This document shows positions 5,213-12,996 of a stretch of DNA of 32,492 bases, piece after piece. Position numbers and translations under genes: made by a program. Source of the DNA: a virus; the IMG/VR virus record IMGVR_UViG_3300031772_000171, positions 1 to 32,492 of that record; one strand, given 5' to 3'. Position 1 is the stretch's first letter, and each line of letters begins with the position of its first letter. A model generated the notes under the pieces. It did no database searches. It saw only the letters and a program-made list of their open reading frames with translations, and was not told the DNA's origin.

Positions 5213-7810
5213 CTAGATCTGCAACGTGACGCGGATGTAGTTGGCTGGGTACGGAACCAGAATGTCAATGGTCACCAAGACAGTATCGGGCTGATCGGTT
5301 GATTGTTCGAGTGAGACCAGATTGGCGTTCATCAATTGACCGTTTTCAGTAAATTCCCTGAGCAACCCATGAACGACGGTCGACAACATCTCGAGATAAA
5401 TCGTAGTGATATTGTACTTGCCGATGTACGGACGCAACTGATTACGAATGAATTTCGAAACCCAGTCAACGTCCTTAGTGATCGAGAGTTCTCTCTTCTC
5501 GATCAGAGTCACATCCGTCGACAATTGGTGGCGGCAATAACAAGGAGCAGTAGGCGTATCCTGAACGAAGATGTAAGTGCCGCCGGTTGCGATGATATCG
5601 AGCTGACTCGGATTGAAATACTCATTCGAGTGTTCCAGACCAATGAGTCCAGTGACTGGAACATTAGTAAAGGGTTGCTGCGGAGGATAGAAGGTGATCA
5701 TGCCCGATACAATGCATCCCTGATAATAACCGGGCAGATTACCAGTCTTATTGGCTGAAGTCGTGTCAAACGTATCATCGCCGGTTCTATCATCCTCATA
5801 TTCGATCTGGCCGACATCTGGCCAAACATTGAATACACGACGGTTGGAGAAGGCCTTGGAATAATCTGCAATGTATTGGGCCTGTTCGTACTTATCATAG
5901 TCCTTGGTGTCGATCCTCCAGATCAGATCGTGGGAAGAAGAAGTCGGCAAGCCAGGATTGGTTAGTTCGAGCGTAGTGGCATTGTTAACGCGAACGATTC
6001 TGGCCTCGTGCAGAATCACGCCATCGGGATCCAGAATCTTGACAATCATACCGGGAGCGACTTCCTCATTGATGAAATCGCCATCATCAGCATTGAAGGT
6101 CAGAATGTCCGGCACCCAGCCCTCAGTGCCACTGGCTTTGGTTTCATAGATGAAGAGTAACCGGTTGATCATCACAATGCGCTCGTGTTTGTTCTCCTGG
6201 GCTGACTGTTGAGTAACGTGTGCATTCCAGATCTGGTGGATAGCAGGATCCTGGGTCAGAGGAACGATACAGTAAACCTCACGACTCTCGAGGAACTCAG
6301 TAGCCGCAGTCCAATCCTCGACTGAATCATTCTCGATGGCCGTGGCATAAACGATATTGTCCGTGTTTACCAGGGCCATCCAAACACCAAATGCCAGAGG
6401 GTTCTCGGGAACGATCGGTCCTAGTTTGCTGATGACATCATCAACGTTCTGGACGGCAACCAGATCATCAACATTGTCGGTCCTGCGAGCCGTGTAACTG
6501 ACCAAGATATTGCCAGTTGCAAAGTCAGTAGTATCATCAATATGATAGGACACGTTATTGGCATTGGTGAATTTCCGAACAACGCGATAATCCAGACCGG
6601 TCTCTACTCCAGCAAATGCAGGGCTGACAGTCAAAGTATCAGTGCCAACCACCGTAATGCTGTACCCGCCGTAGACCTCTGGGGGTGCCGCTCCATCTTC
6701 CACGACCAGAATATCGCCGACCTTAACACCGAGATCAGAAAAATCTTTGCCGGTGTCGGTGAAAGTAGATCCACTGGTCGCTCCGGTATGTTCGGTATTA
6801 AGTAGAATCTGATTGAGGTTCAACTCAATATCGCTGATGACTTTTTCAATCCGCCAACTTCCAGCGTTAACTCCGGATTCGATTATCAAAGTCATTCCAG
6901 GAGCAACATTGTCACTCAGGAAATCAGCAGCATCATCAGTGAACGTACTGCCATCTCCTGTCACTCTGAACTTTAGACCAGTAGCATTACTGAAACCAGC
7001 AAAACCTTTCTTGGAAGCGATGACTAAATTTGTTTCGTCAGTGACTGCCGCAACACTATAGATCCCTTCGTCTGCACCTTCGAGAATATAAAGGCTCATT
7101 CCCGATTTGATATTGTCTGTAACAAACAGGGAAGTGGCACTCGCGAATACCATCGAACCAGCAACAGTAACGCCATCAGTAGCATCCTCGCGAACAATAC
7201 GGTACAAAATCCCGGATTCGATTGCATTAAAACTAGGGGTCACGGTCATTGTGTGGGTCGAGACCGTAACGATAGTAAATTGCAGACCACTGTCGGTTCC
7301 AGACATAGGAAAGAGCATGTCCCCAGCCCTGAGATTATAGTCGGTGAAATCAACCGTGATATCTCTGAAGGTGTTCATCACGGATCCAGGACCGGTTTCG
7401 CCATTTACCTCATTCAATAGATAGAAGGGTTTGAGACTGGTTGTGGAAGTGGTGACTCCGGTGCCAGATGTCAAAGTCACATTCCTGGTGACAGTAGCAT
7501 TATCATCCACAGTCACGAAACTATCATCAGCAATGTAATCGCTCTTATCGAGCTGGAATGTGCCCCACTTGTTAGTGAGGTAGACTAACACGCCTGACTT
7601 GTCCACTTGTGCATCCAACGGCAGATCAGGGTACGCATAATCTGTCGCTGCGCTGTCGTACGGACCAGCCATTTTCTTGTAGATCACCTGATTGTTGAGT
7701 CCGACGATGCAAGCAGGAAGAGCAGGCGGAATCAGTGTGGGTGATACCTGCTCAAAGACCTGCTGAACAAATACGTCGGGTTTTGGGATCGTGCCAGTCG
7801 TTACGGCCAT
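5213..7810 (-). CDS. Contractile tail sheath protein with repeat insertion
   Basis: The sheath subunit surrounds the tube and contracts on infection. The N-terminus (PKPDVFVQQVFEQVSPTLIP, then ACIVGLNNQVIYKKMAGPYD) is typical of sheath proteins. So is the C-terminal domain: GCIVSGMITFYPPQQPFTNV, DIIATGGTYIFVQDTP, a lysine-arginine TLIEKRELSITKDVDWV segment, NQLRPYIGKYNITTIYLEML and the closing ILVPYPANYIRVTLQI. At 865 aa it is larger than most sheaths (roughly 400-700). The extra length is explained by four consecutive small beta domains at residues 142-412 and a fifth at 568-634. GGAGGAGGAGAC precedes ATG 7810. It is followed 26 nt later by the tail tube. Confidence 0.92.
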   Translation of the reverse strand: MAVTTGTIPKPDVFVQQVFEQVSPTLIPPALPACIVGLNNQVIYKKMAGPYDSAATDYAYPDLPLDAQVDKSGVLVYLTNKWGTFQLDKSDYIADDSFVTVDDNATVTRNVTLTSGTGVTTSTTSLKPFYLLNEVNGETGPGSVMNTFRDITVDFTDYNLRAGDMLFPMSGTDSGLQFTIVTVSTHTMTVTPSFNAIESGILYRIVREDATDGVTVAGSMVFASATSLFVTDNIKSGMSLYILEGADEGIYSVAAVTDETNLVIASKKGFAGFSNATGLKFRVTGDGSTFTDDAADFLSDNVAPGMTLIIESGVNAGSWRIEKVISDIELNLNQILLNTEHTGATSGSTFTDTGKDFSDLGVKVGDILVVEDGAAPPEVYGGYSITVVGTDTLTVSPAFAGVETGLDYRVVRKFTNANNVSYHIDDTTDFATGNILVSYTARRTDNVDDLVAVQNVDDVISKLGPIVPENPLAFGVWMALVNTDNIVYATAIENDSVEDWTAATEFLESREVYCIVPLTQDPAIHQIWNAHVTQQSAQENKHERIVMINRLLFIYETKASGTEGWVPDILTFNADDGDFINEEVAPGMIVKILDPDGVILHEARIVRVNNATTLELTNPGLPTSSSHDLIWRIDTKDYDKYEQAQYIADYSKAFSNRRVFNVWPDVGQIEYEDDRTGDDTFDTTSANKTGNLPGYYQGCIVSGMITFYPPQQPFTNVPVTGLIGLEHSNEYFNPSQLDIIATGGTYIFVQDTPTAPCYCRHQLSTDVTLIEKRELSITKDVDWVSKFIRNQLRPYIGKYNITTIYLEMLSTVVHGLLREFTENGQLMNANLVSLEQSTDQPDTVLVTIDILVPYPANYIRVTLQI
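5909..6109 (-). repeat. Fifth, separated copy of the sheath beta-domain repeat
   Basis: Residues about 568-634 (DILTFNADDGDFINEEVAPG, then GVILHEARIVRVNNATTLEL and LIWRID) match the same pattern as the four upstream units, with a particularly close V-A-P-G-M segment to the third. It is separated from them by about 155 residues of sheath core, so it occupies a different loop of the fold. Confidence 0.6.
6575..7387 (-). repeat. Four tandem beta-domain repeats in the sheath
   Basis: Residues about 142-208, 218-284, 287-340 and 347-412 share the pattern G-S-x-F-x-D...F...V-x-x-G-M-x-L-x-I-x-x-G...Y-x-I-x-x-V...L-x-L, ending in a G-L-x-[YF]-R-V type strand. GSTFTDDAADFLSDNVAPGM and GSTFTDTGKDFSDLGVKVGD show the relation best. 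The repeats have diverged, so this is protein-level repetition, not recent DNA duplication. They probably decorate the sheath exterior. Confidence 0.75.
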
Positions 7811-7833
7811 GATTGTCTCCTCCTCCTCGCTTC

Positions 7834-8457
7834 CTAAGGCTGGACTACCGGTATTGACGCCTCAGCAGCCTCTAACACACGTTGATCCACGGCATTCTTA
7901 AGGTTGTACTCAATCTTGCGCAACGTCTCCGCCGATGGAGTAATCTTCCAAGTTTGATGGAAGAACAACCTTATGCCTACTGGAACAGCAGTGAGCTCCT
8001 GCTGAGAATCCGACTGGATTAGAGTTTCAGGGCCAATTGCCACACTGTCCACCCAGAAGGCTCCCCTTTGGCGGATCTGCAAGGCGAAGAACCTGATGCC
8101 CTGGAAGACCAGGTCAGCCAGGAATTCGGCCTCAAGACCGTTTCTTGAGAGACACTCTGCAGTCAGATCAGTGTGAATCATGTCCTTGAAAGTCCTGGAC
8201 CCAGTACGGAACGACATTGTTAACCGGTTCTCCAAGGATGTGTTCATCCAACCAGTATTGCCGCGACGCAATACGATGGCTGGCCTTTTTTCCATCTCTT
8301 CGAGATCCTCAGTGTACGCATCGGCAATGAGGATCTTTGACACAGCCATATCCAAAGACCATCGATATTCATTCTTCCCGTCATACAACGCGGCTTCGCT
8401 AAAGAGATCCTGAAGAAATTTCAGGATCAGATCTTTAGCTAAGGAGGTAGGACGCAT
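7834..8457 (-). CDS. Putative tail terminator / neck protein
   Basis: 207 aa, directly upstream of the sheath gene, where contractile phages usually encode the tail terminator or a sheath-capping neck protein. The protein begins with a helix (SLAKDLILKFLQDLFSEAAL), then alternates strands and helices, including EEMEKRPAIVLRRGNTGWMN, a phrase reminiscent of tail-terminator folds that bind the tube end. The C-terminus is helical (ETLRKIEYNLKNAVDQRVLE). ATG 8457 follows GAGGTGATAC. The E-L-x-K head peptide is absent. The assignment is mainly from synteny and overall fold pattern. A different neck or baseplate-proximal role is possible. Confidence 0.55.
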   Translation of the reverse strand: MRPTSLAKDLILKFLQDLFSEAALYDGKNEYRWSLDMAVSKILIADAYTEDLEEMEKRPAIVLRRGNTGWMNTSLENRLTMSFRTGSRTFKDMIHTDLTAECLSRNGLEAEFLADLVFQGIRFFALQIRQRGAFWVDSVAIGPETLIQSDSQQELTAVPVGIRLFFHQTWKITPSAETLRKIEYNLKNAVDQRVLEAAEASIPVVQP

Positions 8458-8460
8458 GTA

Positions 8461-8799
8461 TCACCTCAAAGTGTATTGATGTCTAGGTGGAACAGCTGGT
8501 GGTTCTTCACTTACGATCTGAGCCGTAACAGCTGGAGGACTCTTTTTGCCTAACACAAATCCTGCAGCGCCAAGCATGCCCGCACCAAATAAAGCCCCGG
8601 TAGCGATGGCAATATCACGGTTTCTTGAGATTAGTTTTTCAAGAAGCAAAGGGCCTATTCCCCCCAAGGCAGCACCAATCAGTGCCCCTATGGCTAGGCC
8701 CTCCGCACCAGACGCAAGATCTGCACTACGCTTCTCGAGCTCCTCGTAGAAGCCCTTGAGCATGATCTCGTCGAGCTTACGGACTTGGAGGTGTATCAT
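8461..8799 (-). CDS. Small glycine-zipper membrane-type protein with E-L-E-K motif
   Basis: Function unknown. It carries the recurrent head-operon peptide GFYEELEKRSAD at residues 16-27. Two hydrophobic glycine/alanine-rich helices follow (AIGALIGAALGGIGPLLLEK and ATGALFGAGMLGAAGFVLGK), separated by the basic turn LISRNRDI and followed by a basic, proline-rich tail. This is the layout of a helical hairpin that could insert into a membrane. ATG 8799 has GGTGG about 9 nt upstream and overlaps the preceding 58-aa gene. ATG 8763 is an alternative start that would place the motif at residues 4-15, nearer to where other members carry it. I infer a virion or ejection protein. Confidence 0.72.
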   Translation of the reverse strand: MIHLQVRKLDEIMLKGFYEELEKRSADLASGAEGLAIGALIGAALGGIGPLLLEKLISRNRDIAIATGALFGAGMLGAAGFVLGKKSPPAVTAQIVSEEPPAVPPRHQYTLR

Positions 8800-8953
8800 C
8801 GTAGATCACCACCTGAATCCTTTGATTCTCATCGTACCAGACACTGATGATGTTGTATGGCGAAGGCACTGTATCATTCAACCATGTTTGATAGGCATTA
8901 ATGCCATCTTGATTATGCATGTCGTAGTGTAGTACGGCGACTTTTGTGGCCAT
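8777..8953 (-). CDS. Small phage protein, 58 aa
   Basis: A short gene with a very good start: AGGAG about 7 nt before ATG 8953. The product begins MATKVAVLHYDMHNQDGINA and ends in VWYDENQRIQVVIYDDTPPS-P, a small alpha/beta pattern with strands at both ends and a helix between. Its stop (TAA, 8777-8779) lies inside the next gene, whose ATG at 8799 overlaps it by 23 nt. Not recognised. It sits among neck and tail-completion genes and may be a small accessory virion or assembly protein, which is inference from position only. Confidence 0.72.
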   Translation of the reverse strand: MATKVAVLHYDMHNQDGINAYQTWLNDTVPSPYNIISVWYDENQRIQVVIYDDTPPSP

Positions 8954-8984
8954 GTTTTATCTCCTATTTGCAAAGATCATGAGG

Positions 8985-9188
8985 CTAACCTTTCGACCCT
9001 GTGCAATTCCGATTGGCGACTTTCTCCATAAGACCAGCCAAGACTGTTGTTAGAACTGATGCGGTTTTCTCTTTCATGTTCGGTCTCCCTTCTCCCACAC
9101 TAATTTTCATCTTGGCCATGGCCTTTTCGTGTTGTTCGGTAGCACTATGATGCTTCACCTTGACAGCCAGCTTTTCTAGCAAGTTCAT
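8985..9188 (-). CDS. Small head-operon protein with E-K-T-A motifs, 67 aa
   Basis: Not recognised. I chose ATG 9188 because GGAG lies at proper spacing in GTGGAGACAAGAAC. An upstream ATG at 9221 in the same frame overlaps the preceding gene and has poorly spaced signals. The protein begins MNLLEKLAVKVKHHS and contains KEKTASVL (residues 39-46) and LMEKVANR. All three resemble the E-[x]-K-[ILT]-A peptide seen across the head proteins. The remainder is basic and helical without an obvious membrane segment. It lies between the gp10-like neck gene and the 58-aa gene. Confidence 0.6.
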   Translation of the reverse strand: MNLLEKLAVKVKHHSATEQHEKAMAKMKISVGEGRPNMKEKTASVLTTVLAGLMEKVANRNCTGSKG

Positions 9189-9207
9189 GTTCTTGTCTCC
9201 ACTAGAC

Positions 9208-9681
9208 TCAAGTTGCGACATCCCTCACCTGCGCGTCGAAGTCACCGATCTGTTCTGCAGACTCGGCGATCCCTTGCTCGATGCCCTGGGCGAAGACATG
9301 TTTGCCCTCAGTACCAGGGTGTCTCCAGCCTCCTCTAAGATATGATTTTAACGTGGCGCGGCGAAAAATCAACCTCTGTTGTCCAAAAAAGAAGGTTCTT
9401 ATCGGTATTGTCTTGTTTAACAAATACCACATTACATGGGGTTTAACTCCTTCTTCAACTGCTTTGGCGTATGGAACGTCACTGATTATGTAGATCGTAT
9501 TGCCTACAACATACCCTTTAATTGAGTTTGCCAAATTTCCAGTTGGATGTTTGAATATCCCCGAGTAACAGATTTCTTTTATGCTGGTGACAATCTTTTC
9601 CTTGGCAATGCTGGCATCAGTGTAATCAGCCATGGCGGCTGATCGTGCCGTGGGCCGAAGGTCGATAACCTTCATCAACAT
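9208..9681 (-). CDS. HK97 gp10-like neck / tail-completion protein
   Basis: 157 aa, in the size range of the HK97-gp10-like family that joins head and tail. Characteristic features are GNLANSIKGYVVGNTIYIIS followed by VPYAKAVEEGVKPHVM, and a C-terminal GGWRHPGTEGKHVFAQGIEQ. In the family the R-H-P-G-T...F...A...A pattern is common. Position between the capsid genes and the sheath supports a neck role. ATG 9681 overlaps the upstream gene region (TAATCATG); a second ATG two codons in (9675) is also possible. No metal site or membrane segment is present. Confidence 0.75.
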   Translation of the reverse strand: MLMKVIDLRPTARSAAMADYTDASIAKEKIVTSIKEICYSGIFKHPTGNLANSIKGYVVGNTIYIISDVPYAKAVEEGVKPHVMWYLLNKTIPIRTFFFGQQRLIFRRATLKSYLRGGWRHPGTEGKHVFAQGIEQGIAESAEQIGDFDAQVRDVAT

Positions 9682-9683
9682 GA

Positions 9684-9881
9684 TTAACGCCTACGCTCGG
9701 ATTCGAGAGTTTGGGCAATTTTGATCCCGGCATTTAATCGATCAAATTCAGCCCTTGTAGCACCCTTGCCACTAGTGGCCTTATCCATCATCTTGAGCAC
9801 AGTCTCATTCACGCTCTTCTTGCCGTATTTACTTTCGGCGTGTGCCCGGTATTCACGCAAAGTAATTTTCCGTTCTGACAT
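9684..9881 (-). CDS. Small basic helical protein, 65 aa
   Basis: Not recognised. ATG 9881 follows GAGGAGGAATC, a very strong signal. The product is highly charged (SERKITLREYRAHAESKYGK, then VNETVLKMMDKATSGKGATR) and ends with TLESERRR. It predicts two or three helices and no membrane segment. It lies 2 nt upstream of the gp10-like gene, so it is probably co-translated with it and may be a small neck or assembly accessory. Confidence 0.68.
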   Translation of the reverse strand: MSERKITLREYRAHAESKYGKKSVNETVLKMMDKATSGKGATRAEFDRLNAGIKIAQTLESERRR

Positions 9882-9890
9882 GATTCCTCC

Positions 9891-10619
9891 TCACGCATGT
9901 GGACGATTCTCTGTCGCCACTTGCCGCTCGAAGACCCCAGTAGGATCCCTGAAGGTAACGGTTTGGATGTCTCCTAACACTCTCGCATTATCCGTAATTT
10001 CACGATTACGAAAGCGAATCTGCTTCTTGGCAAATCTGCGTAATTTTTCATGTTTATCTGCACCGGCTTTCATTAGACTTCGTGAAGATACACTTGGCGC
10101 TTCCATTTTCTGTGCCATAGACGGAGTCTTGGCCATGCCATATAATTTGCCGCCTAATTTTCCAGCTTTGGATCCTAGATATTCTCCAGCTGTCCATCCC
10201 AACATGTTCCCTAGAAGGGGCAAACGACTATAGGCAGTCATGCCTGCCCAGCTACCAGCAAGACTGCCCAGTCTTTCGGCACGACCAGGTTGTCCGGGTT
10301 CGTGTGTATTTTTGGCGATCGCCATAACATCCGGTGCCGAGAAAGCAGACATCAAGGCTATTTGTCCTTTAGTGAGTTTAGGGCTCTTCCAACCCGCCTG
10401 CATAGCTCCTACAGGATCAGTCATTAACTTACGACTAGTAGCAAGAAATTTGTTTGGAGCTATACTGCGCCAAAGGGCTCCTGCGGGATCTTTGAGGAAC
10501 CCCTCTGGTTTAGGAAATCCCTTAGCAGCTTCTTCGACAGTTTGGGCAATGACTTTCCCGGTAGAAGGCTTAATCAGCCTTTTGCCGACTTGTTTTAGGA
10601 GTTCCCCCGCAGCAGGCAT
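9891..10619 (-). CDS. Gly/Ala-rich virion protein, 242 aa
   Basis: Function unknown. The N-terminal third is basic and helical (AGELLKQVGKRLIKPSTGKV). The middle has a glycine-rich weakly hydrophobic region (AERLGSLAGSWAGMTAYSRL, then LGNMLGWTAGEYLGSKAGKL). The C-terminal part is basic (EKLRRFAKKQIRFRNREITD) and ends in a beta-looking tail with GVFERQVATENRPHA. The start ATG overlaps the stop of the preceding gene (TAATG at 10619). The glycine-zipper segment groups it with other head-operon proteins that look membrane-active, but it lacks their E-L-x-K peptide. An internal or ejected virion protein is a reasonable inference. Confidence 0.68.
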   Translation of the reverse strand: MPAAGELLKQVGKRLIKPSTGKVIAQTVEEAAKGFPKPEGFLKDPAGALWRSIAPNKFLATSRKLMTDPVGAMQAGWKSPKLTKGQIALMSAFSAPDVMAIAKNTHEPGQPGRAERLGSLAGSWAGMTAYSRLPLLGNMLGWTAGEYLGSKAGKLGGKLYGMAKTPSMAQKMEAPSVSSRSLMKAGADKHEKLRRFAKKQIRFRNREITDNARVLGDIQTVTFRDPTGVFERQVATENRPHA

Positions 10620-11389
10620 TATTCACTCCCTGGAATCTTCAGGGTGTATTCAATGTCCTGCGGGTTTATCTTGGTGAGTTGCAGGACCTGATGCACTAAT
10701 GTTCGACGTTTTTCTGTCTTGCTGATTTGCACGATCCTCCACCTATTTCTGCCGCTCTCAACCAAAATGTCCTTGGGACTTAACGGAGGGAAGTTGGAGC
10801 ACCAAGCAACTGTCTGTTCCGGTTGTATTTCAAACTGAGCATGACGAATCATTTCTGGAGGAGGATTGAAATTAACATTGAGATTGATAGGATCAAAAAA
10901 TCCACCAACCCATCCGGTATTAAAACATACTGCACAATTCGATTGAGTCTTACGTTGTTTGATGGCGTCCCAACATGCCGTGCATCGTTGTCCCCATGTT
11001 CTGCGGACAAAAGCATAGGTGGATTGCCCAACAAAGTTTTTCAATAACAGATTATTGCGCCTAATGATTTCGAGTGCATAAACATCTGGTTTCAGATTCG
11101 AGCTGGTTACTTTCGACCACACCAGTTTGGTGAGATCACTAGCCAAATAAACCTGGACTTTGTAATAGAACTTACGCCACTTGGATTTCAGATCGATATC
11201 GGCATCCTTATAAGCGAATAGGTTTTGAAGCCCATCCACTACTTTGGTGAATCCAGTATCCGGGGTATTGGACCTCCACACCGAGAAACGATAGAGCGAG
11301 ATGTCCTCAATGGTAGGTTTGATCACCCACCCAGCAATGAGAGCGTCTAAGTCGTAACATTCGACGTAGACGGAATCAAACTCCAGCAT
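10619..11389 (-). CDS. Virion protein with FN3-like domain and zinc ribbon
   Basis: 256 aa. Residues 1-100 read like a fibronectin-III-type beta sandwich (LYRFSVWRSNTPDTGFTKVV, KWRKFYYKVQVYLASD). Residues 130-165 carry a four-cysteine cluster, C136-x2-C139 ... C152-x2-C155, in the context QRCTACWDAIKQRKTQSNC and CFNTGWVGGFFDPI, a zinc-ribbon-like knuckle. The C-terminal part is beta rich. Phage virion proteins of the neck/baseplate class with a C-x2-C-W-D...C-x2-C-x-x-T-G-x-x-G-G signature are familiar to me, but I cannot name a family. It overlaps the genes on both sides slightly, as part of the connector cluster downstream of the capsid genes. Confidence 0.72.
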   Translation of the reverse strand: MLEFDSVYVECYDLDALIAGWVIKPTIEDISLYRFSVWRSNTPDTGFTKVVDGLQNLFAYKDADIDLKSKWRKFYYKVQVYLASDLTKLVWSKVTSSNLKPDVYALEIIRRNNLLLKNFVGQSTYAFVRRTWGQRCTACWDAIKQRKTQSNCAVCFNTGWVGGFFDPINLNVNFNPPPEMIRHAQFEIQPEQTVAWCSNFPPLSPKDILVESGRNRWRIVQISKTEKRRTLVHQVLQLTKINPQDIEYTLKIPGSE

Positions 11390-11894
11390 TGCCCTTCGCC
11401 TTAGCTATCTGATCCGCCAGTAACTTCTTTTCCGATGGTGACGTCCAGTATTTCTGACCTCCTGTTTGGGAACTGGCAAGTATTCGTTTCCGGAGTTCCT
11501 CTATAGTTGTAGCTTCAGATCCAGGAGGGGCTGTGGGAGCATACAAATCCGGTTTCTTAATAGAGATCTTCTTAGGACGAACCAGTTTCCTTAAAGATTT
11601 GGAACGGCGCAGCAGGAAATTTTTGAGCATTTTACCTCCACTTATAATAGAAGCTGCCGCTACACTTCCAGCCAATCCACCTATGATGTACCGTTTCCAT
11701 TGTGCTCTTGTCCATTTTGAGGGGTGTTTTTCCCTGAAATCTTCTTCAGCCTTTTTGATACGTTCTTTAGCGAATCTCTTAAGCTTATTCCTTTTGGAGG
11801 CAGGAGACTCGCTGGCGCCAAAGGCAGATGAGATCGTCTGATTATCAGCATCACCTGGATACTGATTGGGGTATTCTTCAGTCAGATCGGGCAT
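11376..11894 (-). CDS. Membrane-segment virion protein, 172 aa
   Basis: Not recognised. Two closely spaced ATGs exist (11900 and 11894). I prefer 11894, which overlaps the upstream stop as TAATG and has GGGGAG 6 nt before it. The N-terminal half is charged and helical (KRNKLKRFAKERIKKAEEDF). One clear hydrophobic segment follows (YIIGGLAGSVAAASIISGGK) with a strongly basic flank (FLLRRSKSLRKLVRPKKISI), and a proline-rich linker leads to a charged C-terminus (LRKRILASSQTGGQKYWTSP). The glycine/alanine helix and basic flank match other small proteins of this operon. It may be a capsid-internal or ejected protein that contacts membrane. Confidence 0.7.
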   Translation of the reverse strand: MPDLTEEYPNQYPGDADNQTISSAFGASESPASKRNKLKRFAKERIKKAEEDFREKHPSKWTRAQWKRYIIGGLAGSVAAASIISGGKMLKNFLLRRSKSLRKLVRPKKISIKKPDLYAPTAPPGSEATTIEELRKRILASSQTGGQKYWTSPSEKKLLADQIAKAKGNAGV

Positions 11895-12349
11895 TACCAT
11901 CTCCCCAGATTGATCTGACTGTACTCACTGTAGACGTTGCCCCAGCAAGCAGCTAGGTTGATAGCCATCTTAAGGGCGAGTTTTTTCTTTTCATAATCAA
12001 CATAGATCATGTTTAGCCAACCAATGTATTCAGCAGCTTGATCACTAACGCGAACAGCGATACCACCATCATTGTAATCCAACTTATTGCGACTGTACAA
12101 GATTCCGGCACTTGTTAGGACTTGAATAACCGCGCCTCTTAATAGAAGATTGGGAGATGGAAAATTGGAATAATCAACAATGTACAATGGCGGAGGAGTA
12201 TTATTCCAATCATCCATCGCCATATCCAATGCTAATTCCAACTGATTATCCGAAGACTCCTTCCGATCGAGAAGCCTGTTGAGTTCATCAATGTCACGTA
12301 GGAACTTACGTAGCATTCCTACGTATTGTTGCTTCGTGTAGGAAGCCAC
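11894..12349 (-). CDS. Putative head-tail connector protein
   Basis: 151 aa, first gene after the capsid and linker genes, a common place for the adaptor that stacks on the portal. It is largely helical: YVGMLRKFLRDIDELNRLLD, then ELALDMAMDDWNNTPPPLYI, then LLLRGAVIQVLTSAGILYSR and a C-terminal helix KKKLALKMAINLAACWGNVY. The N-P-P-P segment and the helical arrangement resemble connector proteins, but no conserved signature is decisive. It starts with GTG 12349, just after the preceding stop, with AAGGGC upstream. Confidence in the gene is high; confidence in the role is low. Confidence 0.6.
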   Translation of the reverse strand: MASYTKQQYVGMLRKFLRDIDELNRLLDRKESSDNQLELALDMAMDDWNNTPPPLYIVDYSNFPSPNLLLRGAVIQVLTSAGILYSRNKLDYNDGGIAVRVSDQAAEYIGWLNMIYVDYEKKKLALKMAINLAACWGNVYSEYSQINLGRW

Positions 12350-12352
12350 ATG

Positions 12353-12904
12353 TTAGCCCTTCAGGGTTTGCGACTCCAGAATCTTATTGACCATCTCATT
12401 CCGGTTGCGCTTATCAACCTGCATGCCTTTGACTAGTCCCTTGAGTTGGGCTTTATTCATGGCTTCTAGTTGTTCACGAGTATAGATTGTTTTAACTTCT
12501 GGTACTGGTGCAGCGCTAACTGGTTCAGGCGCTGGCGCAGGTGCTGGTACAGATACGGGTACAGGTTTTGGTTCATCGAGTTTAATTGGCTTTGCGGGAT
12601 CTGGGGCTTTGACATCAGCCGGTGTAACCATTGTATCGTGTGATGGCACATTAGGAACGCTCTCTTCCTTCTCGGGCACAGGTTTCTCCTTTTTTTCAAA
12701 CACTGCAGGTTTCACCATCGAGGCAACAGGGGCGGGATTGATTTCTTCGATCTTGCTGACTTCAATACCTTTGGCATGCATTAATCGACGATCCGCATCG
12801 GTAATTTGGCCCTCGTTAATAATGCACTGTTGTCCTTTGGACAAGAAACTGAAAGAAAAACCAAGATTAGTATTACTGGTGTTTCGAACTCGCACTTTTG
12901 CCAC
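12353..12904 (-). CDS. Proline-rich linker protein with C-terminal SAP/HeH-like domain
   Basis: 183 aa. The N-terminal 60 residues form a small beta-looking domain (FSFSFLSKGQQCIINEGQIT). A long Pro/Ala/Glu/Val-rich linker follows at about residues 60-140 (KKEKPVPEKEESVPNVPSHD, VSVPAPAPAPEPVSAAPVPE). The last 40 residues, TREQLEAMNKAQLKGLVKGM followed by NRNEMVNKILES, match the two-helix SAP/HeH/Rho-N type fold, which often binds DNA or tethers partners. Such proteins commonly lie just after the capsid gene in phages. The start has AAGGAAG upstream, between two intergenic hairpins and the coding region. A head-surface or neck attachment role is inferred. Confidence 0.72.
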   Translation of the reverse strand: MAKVRVRNTSNTNLGFSFSFLSKGQQCIINEGQITDADRRLMHAKGIEVSKIEEINPAPVASMVKPAVFEKKEKPVPEKEESVPNVPSHDTMVTPADVKAPDPAKPIKLDEPKPVPVSVPAPAPAPEPVSAAPVPEVKTIYTREQLEAMNKAQLKGLVKGMQVDKRNRNEMVNKILESQTLKG

Positions 12905-12918
12905 GAAGCACTTCCTTT

Positions 12919-12982
12919 CTCTAAGTCCCCAATCTTAGAGTAAGGGGAAAGGGTTGGTTTTTTAGGACCAACCCCTTTCCCC
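12919..12982 (-). other. Two consecutive hairpins after the capsid gene
   Basis: GGGGAAAGGGTTGGT (12944-12958) pairs with ACCAACCCCTTTCCCC (12967-12982), leaving a single bulged base. A second stem follows in the transcript: CTCTAAG (12919-12925) with CTTAGAG (12934-12940). Neither is followed by a U-tract on the minus strand. The likely role is partial attenuation or stabilisation of the abundant capsid mRNA relative to downstream genes. Confidence 0.72.
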
Positions 12983-12996
12983 CTTGCTCACTACCT

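Noticed and set aside
7972-7979. Reverse copy of the ATAAG-type promoter motif on the minus strand
   Set aside because: It lies inside a gene with no unit start nearby, so it is most likely chance; it also warns that the motif alone is weak.
12500-12640. Short repetitive GCTGGCGCAGGTGCTGG-like DNA, possible tandem repeat or CRISPR
   Set aside because: It encodes the Pro/Ala linker of the 183-aa protein; repeats are codon-level and irregular, with no spacers.
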